From assembly GCF_006494655.1 (NCBI RefSeq), contig NZ_VHIM01000010.1:1-64000 (forward strand): a stretch of 64,000 nucleotides of DNA, given 5' to 3'. Under the pieces are notes generated by a model that worked only from the letters and a program-made list of their open reading frames with translations, ran no database searches and was not told the DNA's origin. The translations under genes were made by a program, and so were the position numbers. How positions within the stretch are numbered: position 1 is the first letter of the stretch; each line of letters opens with the position of its first letter. Below, in pieces: positions 19,999 to 30,471 of the stretch. Origin of the DNA: Arthrobacter agilis. Lineage in GTDB: Bacteria; Actinomycetota; Actinomycetes; Actinomycetales; Micrococcaceae.

Positions 19999-21029
19999 CG
20001 GGTACCTTCCTGCCGCCCGGAGCGGGACGGGCCCGACCGTTGCTCCTCGTCCCAGGTGCTGTAGGCGCTGACGATGTCCCCCACCAATCGGTGACGTACG
20101 ACGTCGGAGGCATCCAGTTCGCTGAAGTAGACGTCGTCGACGTCGCGGAGTATCTCGCTGACGATCCTGAGGCCGGAACTGGTGCCGTTGGGCAGGTCGA
20201 CCTGCGTGACGTCGCCCGTGACCACCATCTTCGACCCGAAACCGAGCCGGGTGAGGAACATCTTCATCTGTTCCGGCGTCGTGTTCTGCGCCTCGTCGAG
20301 GATGATGAACGCGTCGTTCAGCGTCCGGCCGCGCATGTAGGCGAGGGGTGCCACTTCGATGGTGCCCGCCGCCATGAGCCGCGGAATGGAATCGGGGTCC
20401 ATCATGTCGTGCAACGCGTCGTACAATGGTCGCAGGTAGGGGTCGATCTTGTCGTTGAGCGTCCCCGGCAGGAAGCCCAGGCGCTCCCCCGCCTCGACCG
20501 CGGGCCGCGTCAGGATGATGCGGTTGACCTCTTTGTGCTGGAGGGCCTGGACGGCTTTCGCCATGGCGAGATACGTCTTGCCCGTACCGGCCGGCCCGAT
20601 GCCGAAGACGATCGTGTTGCGGTCGATGGCATCCACGTAGGTGCTCTGGTTCAGCGTCTTGGGGCGGATCGTCTTGCCGCGCGAGGACAGGATGGTGACC
20701 GAGAGCACCTCGGAAGGCTTCGCCGCGCTCTGTGTCTTGAGCATCGTCACGAGTTGTTCGAGGACCTGCGGCGACACCGTGGCGTTGTTGCTCGCCATGG
20801 TCCGGACCTCTCCGACGAGGCGCTCGGTGCGCAGCACGTCCGCGGACGGCCCGGTGATGGTGAGTTCGTTCCCGCGCGCTTGGAGGCCTACGCCGGGGAA
20901 GGACTCCTCGATGAGTCGGAGTGCCTCGTCGTTCGACCCCAGAGCCTGCACCATCTGTTCCGTCGAGTCGAAGACGACGGTCCTGCTGTCCAGTCCCACC
21001 GCGTTGATGCCTAGTGAAGATTCGCTCAT
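19995..21029 (-). CDS. phoH: PhoH-family ATPase (PhoH-like protein)
   Basis: This 344-residue predicted ATPase/RNA helicase-like protein is cytoplasmic. An N-terminal KH-like part (about 15-90) is followed by the PhoH domain with Walker [12 protein letters not shown] at about 155 and Walker [10 protein letters not shown]. The frame stays open another 890 bp upstream, but that part is Arg-rich shadow sequence antisense to the GerMN gene. I place the start at ATG 21029 ([12 protein letters not shown]). A TAACAT at 21121-21126 on the minus strand is a possible -10. It heads the phoH-ybeY-corC-era operon. Confidence 0.93.
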   Translation of the reverse strand: MSESSLGINAVGLDSRTVVFDSTEQMVQALGSNDEALRLIEESFPGVGLQARGNELTITGPSADVLRTERLVGEVRTMASNNATVSPQVLEQLVTMLKTQSAAKPSEVLSVTILSSRGKTIRPKTLNQSTYVDAIDRNTIVFGIGPAGTGKTYLAMAKAVQALQHKEVNRIILTRPAVEAGERLGFLPGTLNDKIDPYLRPLYDALHDMMDPDSIPRLMAAGTIEVAPLAYMRGRTLNDAFIILDEAQNTTPEQMKMFLTRLGFGSKMVVTGDVTQVDLPNGTSSGLRIVSEILRDVDDVYFSELDASDVVRHRLVGDIVSAYSTWDEEQRSGPSRSGRQEGTR

Positions 21030-21509
21030 ATGTCGGCCATGCGGCCTTCGATCGCCCCTCGTACGAGTAGTGCTGCTGGTCGTGATCCGTGACCGCCCGC
21101 AGACAACGGCGGCGACCCCAATGTTACGGCATGACGGTCGAAGGAAGGATGGACATTCCGCCCTCCTCCGCCCACCAGCACGGCGCGGCGGGCGCGCTTT
21201 CGTCGCGAACCGGCAACGGGTTCGTATCGATCGTGTCTCAGTCGCGGCTCCGGCCCGAATTCGTACCGAGCGCCTGTGTGCGCTGTGCCAAGCTGAATCG
21301 CGTCCTGATCGAACCGAGGGCCGGGTGCGGCCCGGCTCACGCGACCGAACGGGTGCTGGAGCTCGTCGACGAGCCCAGAGGCAGACGCACGTCGACACCG
21401 GACCCCGCGACACCAGTACCACCAGCAGGACGCACCATCCACGGCATTCGCCACTACGGAAGGGGCAGACGGACCGAGCACGCACGCGCCTCAGGGAAGG
21501 GGGTCGGAG
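21030..21509. other. 480-bp divergent intergenic region, phoH / GerMN gene
   Basis: No convincing gene, RNA gene or repeat was found. Open frames here have biased composition and no recognisable domain. It must hold the promoters of phoH (minus) and of the GerMN gene (plus). Apart from the weak TAACAT noted with phoH, I see no clear elements. Confidence 0.5.
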
Positions 21510-22511
21510 ATGAGCCAGCAGGACCCCCTCAAGAAGAGCCGACTCGGGCTGCGTGGGATCCTCCTGGCGTGCGGAGGAGTCCTGGTGGCCAGCAGCGTGT
21601 TCTTCATCCCCAACATCGGCGACGTCGGCGACAGTACTCCGACGACGGCGCTCGCGCAGCCCCGCACCACTGCCGCTCCCAGCGACGGCGCCACGGTTCG
21701 CGAGGGCGCGGCCGAATCCTCCATCCGGAGCCAGGGAGCGGCGGCGGGGCCCACCGAGGAGTCCGGCACGCTCCTGCCCGTCTACTGGCTGGGTGAGGTC
21801 GGCGACTCCGAACGACTGTTCCGGGAGTATCTGCCGGCTCCGCAGGGCGCGGCGCGAGAACCGATCTCCGACGCCGTCCAGCTCATGACGGCCGGGCAGC
21901 CGCTCGATCCCGACTATCACTCACCCTGGCGTCCGGCGTCGAGGATTACCTCCTCCATCTCGACCAAGAATGTGATCACGGTCGACATCTCCTCCGATGC
22001 CGTATCCGAACAACTCGAGGAGGCCGACGCCCGGCTGGCCCTCCAGCAACTCGTCTACACCGCCACGGCAGCGGCCTCGAACGCGGGTCTCATCACGGGC
22101 GGTGAGGCCAGCTCCGTCGTCGTGCTGATCGACGGCGCGGCGCAGTACAGGGCGTTCGGCGCCGTCGACATCGGCGGCGAATGGACCCGTGACCCCGCCA
22201 CCCTGGCACCGGTATGGATCATCGATCCGCAGGAGGGCGTCGAGGCGGACGCCGGGAGCGTGACCGTGCACGGCGTCGCTCCGGACGCGGCAGAATTCGT
22301 GTCATGGCAGATCGACCGTTCCGCCAACGGATCGACGGAGGGCGGCTCCGAGCTGTTCCGCGACGGACGGGCGTCCGTCTCAGCGGGAGAGGGTGGGCAG
22401 AGCACCTACTCCTTCTCCGTCACCCTTCCCCCGGGTCGCTACGGGATCACGGTCTCGGTGGTGGCGGAGGACGGTGCGGCGCAGGACACGAAGTCCGTCG
22501 TCGTCCGGTGA
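21510..22511 (+). CDS. GerMN / Gmad2 domain protein, membrane-anchored
   Basis: This exported protein of 333 residues has one N-terminal membrane anchor at about 15-35 (LGLRGILLACGGVLVASSVFF) split by basic residues upstream. A GerMN domain (about 85-235) starts at VYWLGEVGDSERLFREY and includes RITSSISTKNVITVDIS. A C-terminal immunoglobulin-like Gmad2 domain follows (about 245-333; VTVHGVAPDAAEFVSWQI ... PPGRYGITVSV). The domains were named from spore germination proteins, but in non-sporulating actinobacteria they occur in envelope lipoproteins of unknown role. The ATG follows a GGAAGGGGG site. It converges on rsmE with 10 bp between stops. Confidence 0.85.
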   Translation: MSQQDPLKKSRLGLRGILLACGGVLVASSVFFIPNIGDVGDSTPTTALAQPRTTAAPSDGATVREGAAESSIRSQGAAAGPTEESGTLLPVYWLGEVGDSERLFREYLPAPQGAAREPISDAVQLMTAGQPLDPDYHSPWRPASRITSSISTKNVITVDISSDAVSEQLEEADARLALQQLVYTATAAASNAGLITGGEASSVVVLIDGAAQYRAFGAVDIGGEWTRDPATLAPVWIIDPQEGVEADAGSVTVHGVAPDAAEFVSWQIDRSANGSTEGGSELFRDGRASVSAGEGGQSTYSFSVTLPPGRYGITVSVVAEDGAAQDTKSVVVR

Positions 22512-22521
22512 AGCGGACGCC

Positions 22522-23289
22522 CTACCAGCGGCCCAGCAGCTGGTTGAGCAGCACGAGGGCCGCCGGGCCGGCCGAGGACGATCGCAGGACGTGCGGGCCG
22601 AGCCGGACGGTGCCGGCACCGGCAGCCGCGAGTCTCGCCACCTCGGTATCGCTGATCCCGCCCTCCGGACCGACCACGACCGCGGTGGTCACCGGGCCCC
22701 CGCCCGCGGGCTCGGCTCCGATGGCGACGGCCCTGCCGGCCAGGGCCAGATCGGCGTCCTCGTGCAGGACGAGGACATGGTCGATGGACGCCGCCCAGAC
22801 GGCGAGCCCCGCCGTGTCCAGGACCGGATGGACGTCCGGGACGAAGGATCGCCGCGACTGCTTCGAGGCCGCTCCCACGAGCGTGGCCCACTTCTGACGG
22901 CCCTTCTCGGCCTTGTCCCCGCGCCACCGCACGATGCTCCGCTCCGCGTGCCACGGGACGACGGCGTCCACGCCGAGTTCGGTGGCCGCCTCGACCGCCT
23001 GCTCGTCGCGGCCACCCTTGGCGAGGGCCTGCACGAGGACAAGGCGATGCCGCGGCGATGGATCGCGCTCGGTGGTCTCGATGACCAGCTCGACGGTACC
23101 GGCGCCGACCGCGGCGATCACCCCGCCGAGACGCGCTCCGTCGCCGTCCGAGATGTCGATCCGCTCCCCGACCGTGAGGCGGCGCACCGTGGCAGCGTGC
23201 CGTCCCTCGTCACCGCCGAGGACGAAGACCGCACCGGGGCGCGCTGCCTGGACATCCGCGGCGGGGGCGAAGAACAGCGGGCGCGTCAT
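22522..23289 (-). CDS. rsmE: 16S rRNA (uracil1498-N3)-methyltransferase
   Basis: RsmE is a SPOUT-class methyltransferase that methylates U1498 of 16S rRNA in the assembled 30S subunit. The ATG at 23289 gives 255 residues; the long frame beyond it is antisense/shadow within dnaJ. An N-terminal PUA-like domain (about 1-75; RPLFFAP, then a GGDEGRHAATVRRL segment) precedes the knot domain with VVGPEGGISDTE and LGPHVLRSSSAGPAAL, the SAM-binding elements. The gene starts 2 nt after the dnaJ stop, so hrcA-dnaJ-rsmE is one unit. Confidence 0.95.
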   Translation of the reverse strand: MTRPLFFAPAADVQAARPGAVFVLGGDEGRHAATVRRLTVGERIDISDGDGARLGGVIAAVGAGTVELVIETTERDPSPRHRLVLVQALAKGGRDEQAVEAATELGVDAVVPWHAERSIVRWRGDKAEKGRQKWATLVGAASKQSRRSFVPDVHPVLDTAGLAVWAASIDHVLVLHEDADLALAGRAVAIGAEPAGGGPVTTAVVVGPEGGISDTEVARLAAAGAGTVRLGPHVLRSSSAGPAALVLLNQLLGRW

Positions 23290-23291
23290 GC

Positions 23292-24434
<1,143 letters not shown>

Positions 24435-24500
24435 TCACTTCCTGTTGGAGACATCTGTCTGCTGCTCGCCGGCCGAACCGGCGCACTACTGGGAGCCCTG

Positions 24501-25514
24501 CTACTCGTCGAGGATCCTCGACAGATAGCGGGCGACGGCGCGCACGGCCGCCATGGTGGTCGGATAGTCCATCCGGGTGGGTCCGAGGACGCCGAGCTTC
24601 GCGCCCGCGTCCGGTCCGTAGCCCGTGGCCACCACTGAAGCCCCGGACAGCCCGCCGTACGGATTCTCGCTGCCGATCCGCACGGAGATGCCCCGGGCGT
24701 CGTACTCCATCTCGGAGAGGAGCCGCAGCATCACCACCTGTTCCTCGAGTGCCTCGAGGACGGGTCCGATGCTCAGGGGGAAATCGCCCGTGGACCGCGC
24801 GAGATTCGCGGTACCCGCGAGCAGCATCCGATCCTCGCGACCGAGACCGGCGAGTTGCTCGAGGGCCTTGACGATCGTACTCCCGTGGGCGCGGATGCCC
24901 GGGGGCAGCTGCGATGCGACCGACCCGAGGTCGGAGGGCAGGGCCTCGAGCTTCGCCCCGGACACCGCCGAGAGGACGCGCTGCTTGATCTCGGCGAGAC
25001 CGCCCTCCTGGATGTCGGAGGGCAGGCGCACGATCCGTTGCTGGACCGTCCCGTTGGTCGCGATCAGCACCACGAGAACCTGCTGCGGTGCGAGGAGCAC
25101 GAACTCGATGTGCCGGACGGAAGCGCCGCCCACCCGCGGGAACTGCACCACGGCCACCTGGTTGGTGAGCTGAGCGAGCAGCCGCACGGTCCGGTCCATG
25201 ACGTCGTCGACATCCTCCGCTCCCTCGAGCAGGGTCTGGATCGCCTTCTTCTCGGCCGCGGACAGCGGCTTCACCTCGGAGATGCGGTCGACGAAGAGGC
25301 GGTAGCCCTTGTCCGTCGGAATGCGCCCCGAGCTCGTGTGCGGCGCCGCGATGAGGCCCTCCTCCTCGAGGACGGCCATGTCATTGCGGATGGTGGCGGA
25401 GGAGACTCCGAGGCGGTGCCGGTCGACCAGCGCCTTCGAGCCCACCGGCTCGCGGGAATGGACGTAGTCCTCGACGATGGCCCGAAGTACCTCCAGGCGT
25501 CGTGGTTCACTCAT
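24501..25514 (-). CDS. hrcA: Heat-inducible transcription repressor HrcA
   Basis: HrcA represses chaperone operons by binding CIRCE; GroEL keeps it active. The 337 residues contain the N-terminal winged helix (RLEVLRAIVEDYVHSREPVGS, with LGVSSATIRNDMAVLEEEGL, at about 5-75) and the GAF-like and dimerisation parts. The ATG at 25514 is preceded by GGAGGTGA at 8 nt. A CIRCE-like element overlaps its promoter (25580-25606), so autoregulation is expected. Confidence 0.97.
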   Translation of the reverse strand: MSEPRRLEVLRAIVEDYVHSREPVGSKALVDRHRLGVSSATIRNDMAVLEEEGLIAAPHTSSGRIPTDKGYRLFVDRISEVKPLSAAEKKAIQTLLEGAEDVDDVMDRTVRLLAQLTNQVAVVQFPRVGGASVRHIEFVLLAPQQVLVVLIATNGTVQQRIVRLPSDIQEGGLAEIKQRVLSAVSGAKLEALPSDLGSVASQLPPGIRAHGSTIVKALEQLAGLGREDRMLLAGTANLARSTGDFPLSIGPVLEALEEQVVMLRLLSEMEYDARGISVRIGSENPYGGLSGASVVATGYGPDAGAKLGVLGPTRMDYPTTMAAVRAVARYLSRILDE

Positions 25515-25579
25515 TCCTCAGGTCACCTCCGGGTCCGTCCCTGCCTCGTGCTGCGTCGGTCGCGGGTGATGCCGAAGGA

Positions 25580-25606
25580 TTAGCACTCGACACGCCCAAG
25601 TGCCAA
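25580..25606 (-). promoter_or_regulatory. CIRCE-type operator overlapping the hrcA promoter
   Basis: TTAGCACTC at 25580-25588, a 9-nt spacer, then AAGTGCCAA at 25598-25606. The left arm is the full CIRCE consensus and the right arm matches 7 of 9. On the minus strand the element contains TTGGCA (a -35) and GCTAAT (a -10) 16 nt apart, so HrcA bound here would cover both. It lies 67 bp before the hrcA start. Confidence 0.85.
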
Positions 25607-25690
25607 GTCTAATACGTTGCAGCGGATTGTTAGCATTGCAGACCCGTGCCCGGGACACCGCCGGGCCCCCGTGGAAGGACACTCTGGCAG

Positions 25691-26533
25691 ATGGACTACG
25701 GCTGGGGCGCACAGGACATCGCAGCACCGAAGCGGGTGGCTCTGAGGGATGTCCCCGTGGAGAAGGACCTGGTGCTCGAGGACGTGCAGACCGGCTTCGT
25801 GGGAGCTGTGGTCCGTGTGGAAAAATCCGGGGGACTCCACGTCATGGTGCTCGAGGACCGGCGCGGCAAGCAGCGGACCTTCAGGCTCGGTCACGGCTTC
25901 CTGGTGGAAGGTGAGCCCGTCAAGGTGGTGGCGCCCGTCGTCGCCCCGGCTCGGGAGTCCACACGCACGGCATCGGGCAGCGTCCGCGTGGCCGACGCAC
26001 GGGCCCGGACCGCCCGCGCAAGCAGGATCTGGGTCGAGGGTCAGCACGACGCCGAACTCGTGGAGAAGGTATGGGGTGACGACCTGCGGCTGGAGGGGAT
26101 CGTCGTCGAACCTCTGCACGGCGTCGACGATCTCGACGGCGCCATCCGCGATTTCGCTCCCGGGCCCACGCGGCGGCTCGGTATCCTCGTGGACCACCTG
26201 CTACCCGGGACCAAGGAATCGCGGATCGCACAGCAGGCCATGACCGTCCCCGGCGCGCGCGGCCACGTCCTGATCGTCGGGCACCCCTACGTGGACGTGT
26301 GGCAGGCCGTGAAGCCGGGGGCCCTCGGCCTCGACGCATGGCCGGTGGTGCCGAGGGGGCAGGACTGGAAGACCGGCATCCTCGCCGGGCTCGGCTGGCC
26401 GCACCGGGACCAGGCCGCGGTGGCCCACGGGTGGAAGCGCATCCTCTCGCGTGTGCACACCTATGCGGATCTCGAGCCCTCACTGCTCGGGCGTGTGGAG
26501 GAGGTCATCGACTTCCTGACGGCGCCCGTGTGA
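25691..26533 (+). CDS. DUF3097 family protein
   Basis: This 280-residue cytoplasmic protein of an actinobacterial family without an assigned function begins MDYGWGAQDIA. A GGAAGGA site lies about 11 nt before the ATG. The N-terminal part (about 30-85) looks like a small beta-barrel (VGAVVRVEKSGGLHVMVLEDR). After an Arg/Ala linker comes a Toprim-like half (about 115-275): IWVEGQHDAELVEKVWG, LGILVDHLLPGTKESRIA and VLIVGHPYVDVWQAVKP. The acidic residues fit a Toprim metal site, which hints at a nucleic-acid function. It runs divergently from hrcA; whether the CIRCE also affects it is unclear. Confidence 0.85.
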   Translation: MDYGWGAQDIAAPKRVALRDVPVEKDLVLEDVQTGFVGAVVRVEKSGGLHVMVLEDRRGKQRTFRLGHGFLVEGEPVKVVAPVVAPARESTRTASGSVRVADARARTARASRIWVEGQHDAELVEKVWGDDLRLEGIVVEPLHGVDDLDGAIRDFAPGPTRRLGILVDHLLPGTKESRIAQQAMTVPGARGHVLIVGHPYVDVWQAVKPGALGLDAWPVVPRGQDWKTGILAGLGWPHRDQAAVAHGWKRILSRVHTYADLEPSLLGRVEEVIDFLTAPV

Positions 26534-26565
26534 GCCGCCTGATGCCCTCGCACCGCACCACCACG

Positions 26566-26571
26566 TATCCT
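26566..26571 (+). promoter_or_regulatory. -10 element TATCCT before the DUF4870 gene
   Basis: TATCCT lies in the 70-bp gap after the DUF3097 stop and would give a short untranslated leader for the next gene. Confidence 0.4.
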
Positions 26572-26623
26572 TGGAGCAGGTTCCTCAAGGGGTGACCTCC
26601 CCCACGTGAGCAAAGGAAGACCG

Positions 26624-27034
26624 TTGTCCAACACCGCCGACCACCAGCACGATCAAGGGGTCGAGCCAGCGTTCGAGGGGACGCCGGCCGACGCTCTGCC
26701 CCTCACGGCATCCGAGGACCGGCAGTTCGCCACCCTTGCGCACTTCGGCGGCATCCTAGGATTCGTCCCCTCGCTCCTGATCCTGCTGATCTTCAAGGAC
26801 CGAGGTCCGTTCACCGCCCAGGAAGCCAAGGAAGCGCTGAACTTCACCCTGCCTCCGACCGTGCTCGCGCTCGCTGCCTGGCTGCTGTCCCTCCTGCCGG
26901 TCGTCGGCGGGATCTTCGCCGTCGTCAACGCCCTGCTCTGGGTCACCATCACGGTGTTCTCGGTGAATGCCGGTATCCAGGTCAATCGGGGCAGGCCCTA
27001 CCGCTACCCGGTGAACCTGCGCCTGATCGGCTAG
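26624..27034 (+). CDS. DUF4870 membrane protein
   Basis: This small membrane protein has 136 residues from TTG 26624, which is preceded by AAAGGAAG at 4-5 nt. A GTG at 26606 would add six residues and has a weaker site. After a polar N-terminus the DUF4870 domain has three helices (about 42-58, 77-95, 99-122): ATLAHFGGILGFVPSLLILL, FTAQEAKEALNFTL and LLPVVGGIFAVVNALLWV. The conserved ...QEAKEALNF loop is clear. Function is unknown; the Tic20-like fold has been suggested for this family. Confidence 0.85.
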   Translation: MSNTADHQHDQGVEPAFEGTPADALPLTASEDRQFATLAHFGGILGFVPSLLILLIFKDRGPFTAQEAKEALNFTLPPTVLALAAWLLSLLPVVGGIFAVVNALLWVTITVFSVNAGIQVNRGRPYRYPVNLRLIG

Positions 27035-27178
27035 CCGCCGCATCCCGCGCCGGCCCGACGCCCGGTCGTCGGTCCCAATCGAAGACGCGCACGGCCGAGA
27101 GCTGTACCCGGCCTTGGAAGTCTGCCCGGTCCTAAAGCTATGTTCGGCCGATCAGTGAGGCGGATCGGGACAGCACGA

Positions 27179-28408
27179 TCAGTCAGGCAGCAGGCGGCGC
27201 ACGACGGCGTCGGCCAGCAGGCGTCCCCTGAACGTCAGCACCACGCGTCCCGCGAAGGCGGCGGCGGGCTCGACGAGACCGTCGGCGATGAGACCCGCGA
27301 CGGCCGTCCGCCCAGCCGGTGCGAGCTTCCCGGTGGGGAGTCCTTCGCGCAGGCGCACGCGGAGCATCACGTCCTCGACGTACCGGTCCGCGGTCGTCAG
27401 GATCTCGCGGCCCGCTGCGGGCGACTTCCCTGTGTCGAGTGCGGTGGAGTAGGCCCGGGGGTGCTTGACGTTCCACCAGCGGGTTCCGCCGACGTGCGAG
27501 TGCGCGCCCGGTCCGGCGCCCCACCAGTCGCTCCCACGCCAGTAGGCGAGGTTGTGCCGGCAGGCGTCGTCGGGCGTCCTGGCCCAGTTGCTCACCTCGT
27601 ACCAGTGCAGTCCCCCAGCCGTCAGCAGCTCGTCGGCAAGCGCGTACTTGTCCGCGTGGTCGTCGTCGTCGATGGGTGGGACCTGCCCGCGGCGGATCTG
27701 TGACGCGAGGCGGGTGCCCTCCTCGATGATCAGGGCGTACGCGGAGATGTGGTCCGGTCCGTAGGACAGCGCTGTGGTCAGCGAGGCACGCCAGTCGTCG
27801 ATCGATTCGCCGGGGGTGCCGTAGATGAGGTCAAGACTCACCTTCAGACCTGCGTCCCTGGCCCACTGCACTGCCTGCGGAACGCGCTCGGGCGCGTGCG
27901 TCCGGTCCAGCACTGCGAGCACGTGGGGAACCGCGGACTGCATACCGAAGGACACGCGCGTGAAGCCCGCGTCACGCAGGATCCGCAGGGATTCCGGGGT
28001 CACCGAATCGGGGTTCGCCTCCGTGGTCACCTCCGCACCGGGCTCCAATCCCCAGGTCGCGGTGGCCGCCCGAAGGATCGCCGCGAGGTCCTCGGCCGGC
28101 AGCAGGGTCGGCGTGCCGCCCCCGAAGAAGACCGTGGACATCGGCCGGCGCGGGACGCCCGATCGCTCCAGCGCCACCGCGCCGAGGCCGAGCTCGGTCA
28201 GTACCGAACCGGCGTAGGCGTCCTGTGACGCTCCCCCGCCCAGTTCGGTGGCCGTGTAGGTGTTGAAGTCGCAGTAGCCGCAGCGCACCGCACAGAACGG
28301 GATGTGGACGTAGAGTCCGAAGTCGCGCGCGTCGGCGCCGACGGCGGCGTCTGTCGGCAGGATCCCGTCCTCGGGAGCGGGAAGGCCGAGTGGCAGGGCG
28401 CTAGGCAC
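27179..28408 (-). CDS. hemW: Radical SAM haem chaperone / coproporphyrinogen III oxidase-like protein HemW
   Basis: HemW (409 residues) was long annotated as oxygen-independent coproporphyrinogen oxidase but is now seen as a haem chaperone. The [4Fe-4S] motif is CAVRCGYC (C-x3-C-x2-C) at about 39-46, within a YVHIPFC start. TVFFGGGTPTLL, RVSFGMQS and the HemN C-terminal domain follow. The cysteine pattern lacks the extra Cys of true HemN, as HemW does. GTG 28408 has AAGGAGG at 6 nt. It follows lepA by 27 bp, a conserved pair. Confidence 0.94.
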   Translation of the reverse strand: MPSALPLGLPAPEDGILPTDAAVGADARDFGLYVHIPFCAVRCGYCDFNTYTATELGGGASQDAYAGSVLTELGLGAVALERSGVPRRPMSTVFFGGGTPTLLPAEDLAAILRAATATWGLEPGAEVTTEANPDSVTPESLRILRDAGFTRVSFGMQSAVPHVLAVLDRTHAPERVPQAVQWARDAGLKVSLDLIYGTPGESIDDWRASLTTALSYGPDHISAYALIIEEGTRLASQIRRGQVPPIDDDDHADKYALADELLTAGGLHWYEVSNWARTPDDACRHNLAYWRGSDWWGAGPGAHSHVGGTRWWNVKHPRAYSTALDTGKSPAAGREILTTADRYVEDVMLRVRLREGLPTGKLAPAGRTAVAGLIADGLVEPAAAFAGRVVLTFRGRLLADAVVRRLLPD

Positions 28409-28435
28409 TCCTGGCCTCCTTCGAGGGGTGGAACG

Positions 28436-30289
28436 TCACTTCTTGGCTTTGTCCTTCGATTCGTCCGACGAGAGCGCTGCGATGAAGGCTTCCTGGGGCA
28501 CTTCGACGCGACCGACCATCTTCATGCGCTTCTTGCCCTCCTTCTGCTTCTCGAGCAGCTTCCGCTTCCGGGTGATGTCGCCGCCATAGCACTTCGCGAG
28601 GACGTCCTTGCGGATGGCGCGGATGCTCTCGCGGGCGATGATACGGGCGCCGATGGCCGCCTGGATCGGGACCTCGAACTGCTGGCGAGGGATGAGTTCG
28701 CGCAGCTTGCCCGTCATCATCACCCCGTACGCGTATGCCTTGTCACGGTGCGTGATGGCACTGAAGGCGTCCACCTGCTCGCCCTGCAGCAGGATGTCCA
28801 CCTTGACGAGGTCCGAGACCTGGTCGCCGTCGGCCTTCCAGTCGAGCGAGCCGTAGCCGCGAGTCTTGGACTTCAGGAGATCGAAGAAATCGAACACGAT
28901 CTCCGCCAGCGGAAGCCTGTACCGGATCTCCACGCGATCCTCGGACAGGTAGTCCATGCCACCCAGCACACCGCGGCGCTGCTGGCACAGCTCCATGATC
29001 GCTCCGACGAACTCCGACGGCGCGAGGATCGTGGCCGACACCATGGGCTCGCGCACCTCGGCGATCTTCCCCATCGGGTACTCGCTCGGGTTGGTGACCT
29101 TCAGGACGCGCTTGTCCTCGAGCGTGACGTCGTACTCGACGTTCGGTGCCGTCGAGATGAGGTCGAGGTTGTACTCGCGCTCTAGGCGTTCCCGCGTGAT
29201 CTCGAGGTGCAGCAGACCGAGGAACCCGACGCGGAACCCGAACCCGAGCGCAGCCGAGGTCTCCGGCTCGTAGACGAGCGCGGCGTCGTTCAGCGTGAAC
29301 TTGGCCAGTGCGTCGCGGAGGACGGGGTAATCCGTGCCGTCCAGCGGGTAGAGCCCGGAGAAGACCATGGGCTTCGGGTCCTCGTACCCTCCGAGCGACT
29401 CGGCGGCCGGCTTATGCAGGTTGGTGACGGTGTCGCCGACCTTCGACTGGCGGACGTCCTTCACACCGGTGATGAGGTAGCCCACCTCACCGACGCCGAG
29501 TCCCTTCGACGGCTTCGGTTCCGGCGAGCTGACACCGATCTCGAGGAGTTCGTGGCTCGCGCGGGTGGACATCATCTGGATGCGCTCGCGGGGGCTGAGC
29601 TTGCCGTCCACCACGCGGACGTAGGTGACCACGCCACGGTAGGTGTCGTAGACGGAATCGAAGATCATGGCACGGGCCGGAGCATCGGGATCCCCGGTCG
29701 GCGCCGGCAGGTCCCGCACGATCTTGTCCATCAGCGCCTCGACGCCGACGCCGGTCTTGCCGGACACCATCAGGACGTCCTCGGGTTCACCGCCGATCAG
29801 GCTCGCCAGCTCGGCTGCGTACTTCTCGGGCTGGGCGGCCGGCAGATCGATCTTGTTCAGCACCGGGATGATGGTGAGGTTGTTCTCCATGGCCAGGTAG
29901 AGATTGGCCAGGGTCTGCGCCTCGATGCCCTGCGCTGCATCGACGAGGAGGATCGCTCCCTCGCACGCGGCGAGTGATCGCGAGACCTCGTAGGTGAAGT
30001 CGACGTGTCCGGGAGTGTCGATCATGTTGAGTGCATAGGACGTTCCGTCGACCTCCCAGGGCAGACGGACCGCCTGGGACTTGATGGTGATACCGCGTTC
30101 CCGCTCGATATCCATCCGGTCGAGGTACTGGGCCTTCATGTCCCGCTGCTCGACGGCGCCGGTGAGCTGGAGCATGCGGTCGGCCAGTGTGGACTTCCCG
30201 TGATCGATGTGGGCGATGATGCAGAAGTTCCTGATGATCGCCGGATCGGTGGCGGCAGGCACCGGAGCGGTGCGGGCCATGGGTGACAC
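28436..30289 (-). CDS. lepA: Elongation factor 4 (LepA), ribosome-associated GTPase
   Basis: LepA binds ribosomes and affects back-translocation and 30S biogenesis. The 617 residues include G1 [27 protein letters not shown]3 DTPGHVDF, G4 NKIDLP, EF-G-like domains and the LepA-specific C-terminal domain ([22 protein letters not shown]). GTG 30289 has GAGGAA 5 nt upstream. An ATG three codons later (30280) is the alternative start. Confidence 0.98.
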   Translation of the reverse strand: MSPMARTAPVPAATDPAIIRNFCIIAHIDHGKSTLADRMLQLTGAVEQRDMKAQYLDRMDIERERGITIKSQAVRLPWEVDGTSYALNMIDTPGHVDFTYEVSRSLAACEGAILLVDAAQGIEAQTLANLYLAMENNLTIIPVLNKIDLPAAQPEKYAAELASLIGGEPEDVLMVSGKTGVGVEALMDKIVRDLPAPTGDPDAPARAMIFDSVYDTYRGVVTYVRVVDGKLSPRERIQMMSTRASHELLEIGVSSPEPKPSKGLGVGEVGYLITGVKDVRQSKVGDTVTNLHKPAAESLGGYEDPKPMVFSGLYPLDGTDYPVLRDALAKFTLNDAALVYEPETSAALGFGFRVGFLGLLHLEITRERLEREYNLDLISTAPNVEYDVTLEDKRVLKVTNPSEYPMGKIAEVREPMVSATILAPSEFVGAIMELCQQRRGVLGGMDYLSEDRVEIRYRLPLAEIVFDFFDLLKSKTRGYGSLDWKADGDQVSDLVKVDILLQGEQVDAFSAITHRDKAYAYGVMMTGKLRELIPRQQFEVPIQAAIGARIIARESIRAIRKDVLAKCYGGDITRKRKLLEKQKEGKKRMKMVGRVEVPQEAFIAALSSDESKDKAKK

Positions 30290-30459
30290 GTACGTTCCTC
30301 ACTGTTACGGGACAGGTCCGGCGTGCGGCAGGCAACCGGTCGGCCTCGTGGGCAACCGGCGCAGGTCCGCGCCGTTTCGTTCCCCTAGTCTCCCACGGCC
30401 CCGCGCAGCCCCGGCAATCCGCCGTCGCGCGCGGCCCTGGCTCCCGCGGTGTGTGTCGT

Positions 30460-30465
30460 TAGGAT
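30460..30465 (+). promoter_or_regulatory. -10 element TAGGAT of the PemK-like gene
   Basis: TAGGAT, six bases, then the ATG at 30472. Confidence 0.6.
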
Positions 30466-30471
30466 CGCTGC

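Noticed and set aside
21030-21920. N-terminal extension of phoH
   Set aside because: Arg/Ser-rich, antisense to the GerMN gene, and PhoH proteins normally start near the chosen ATG at 21029.
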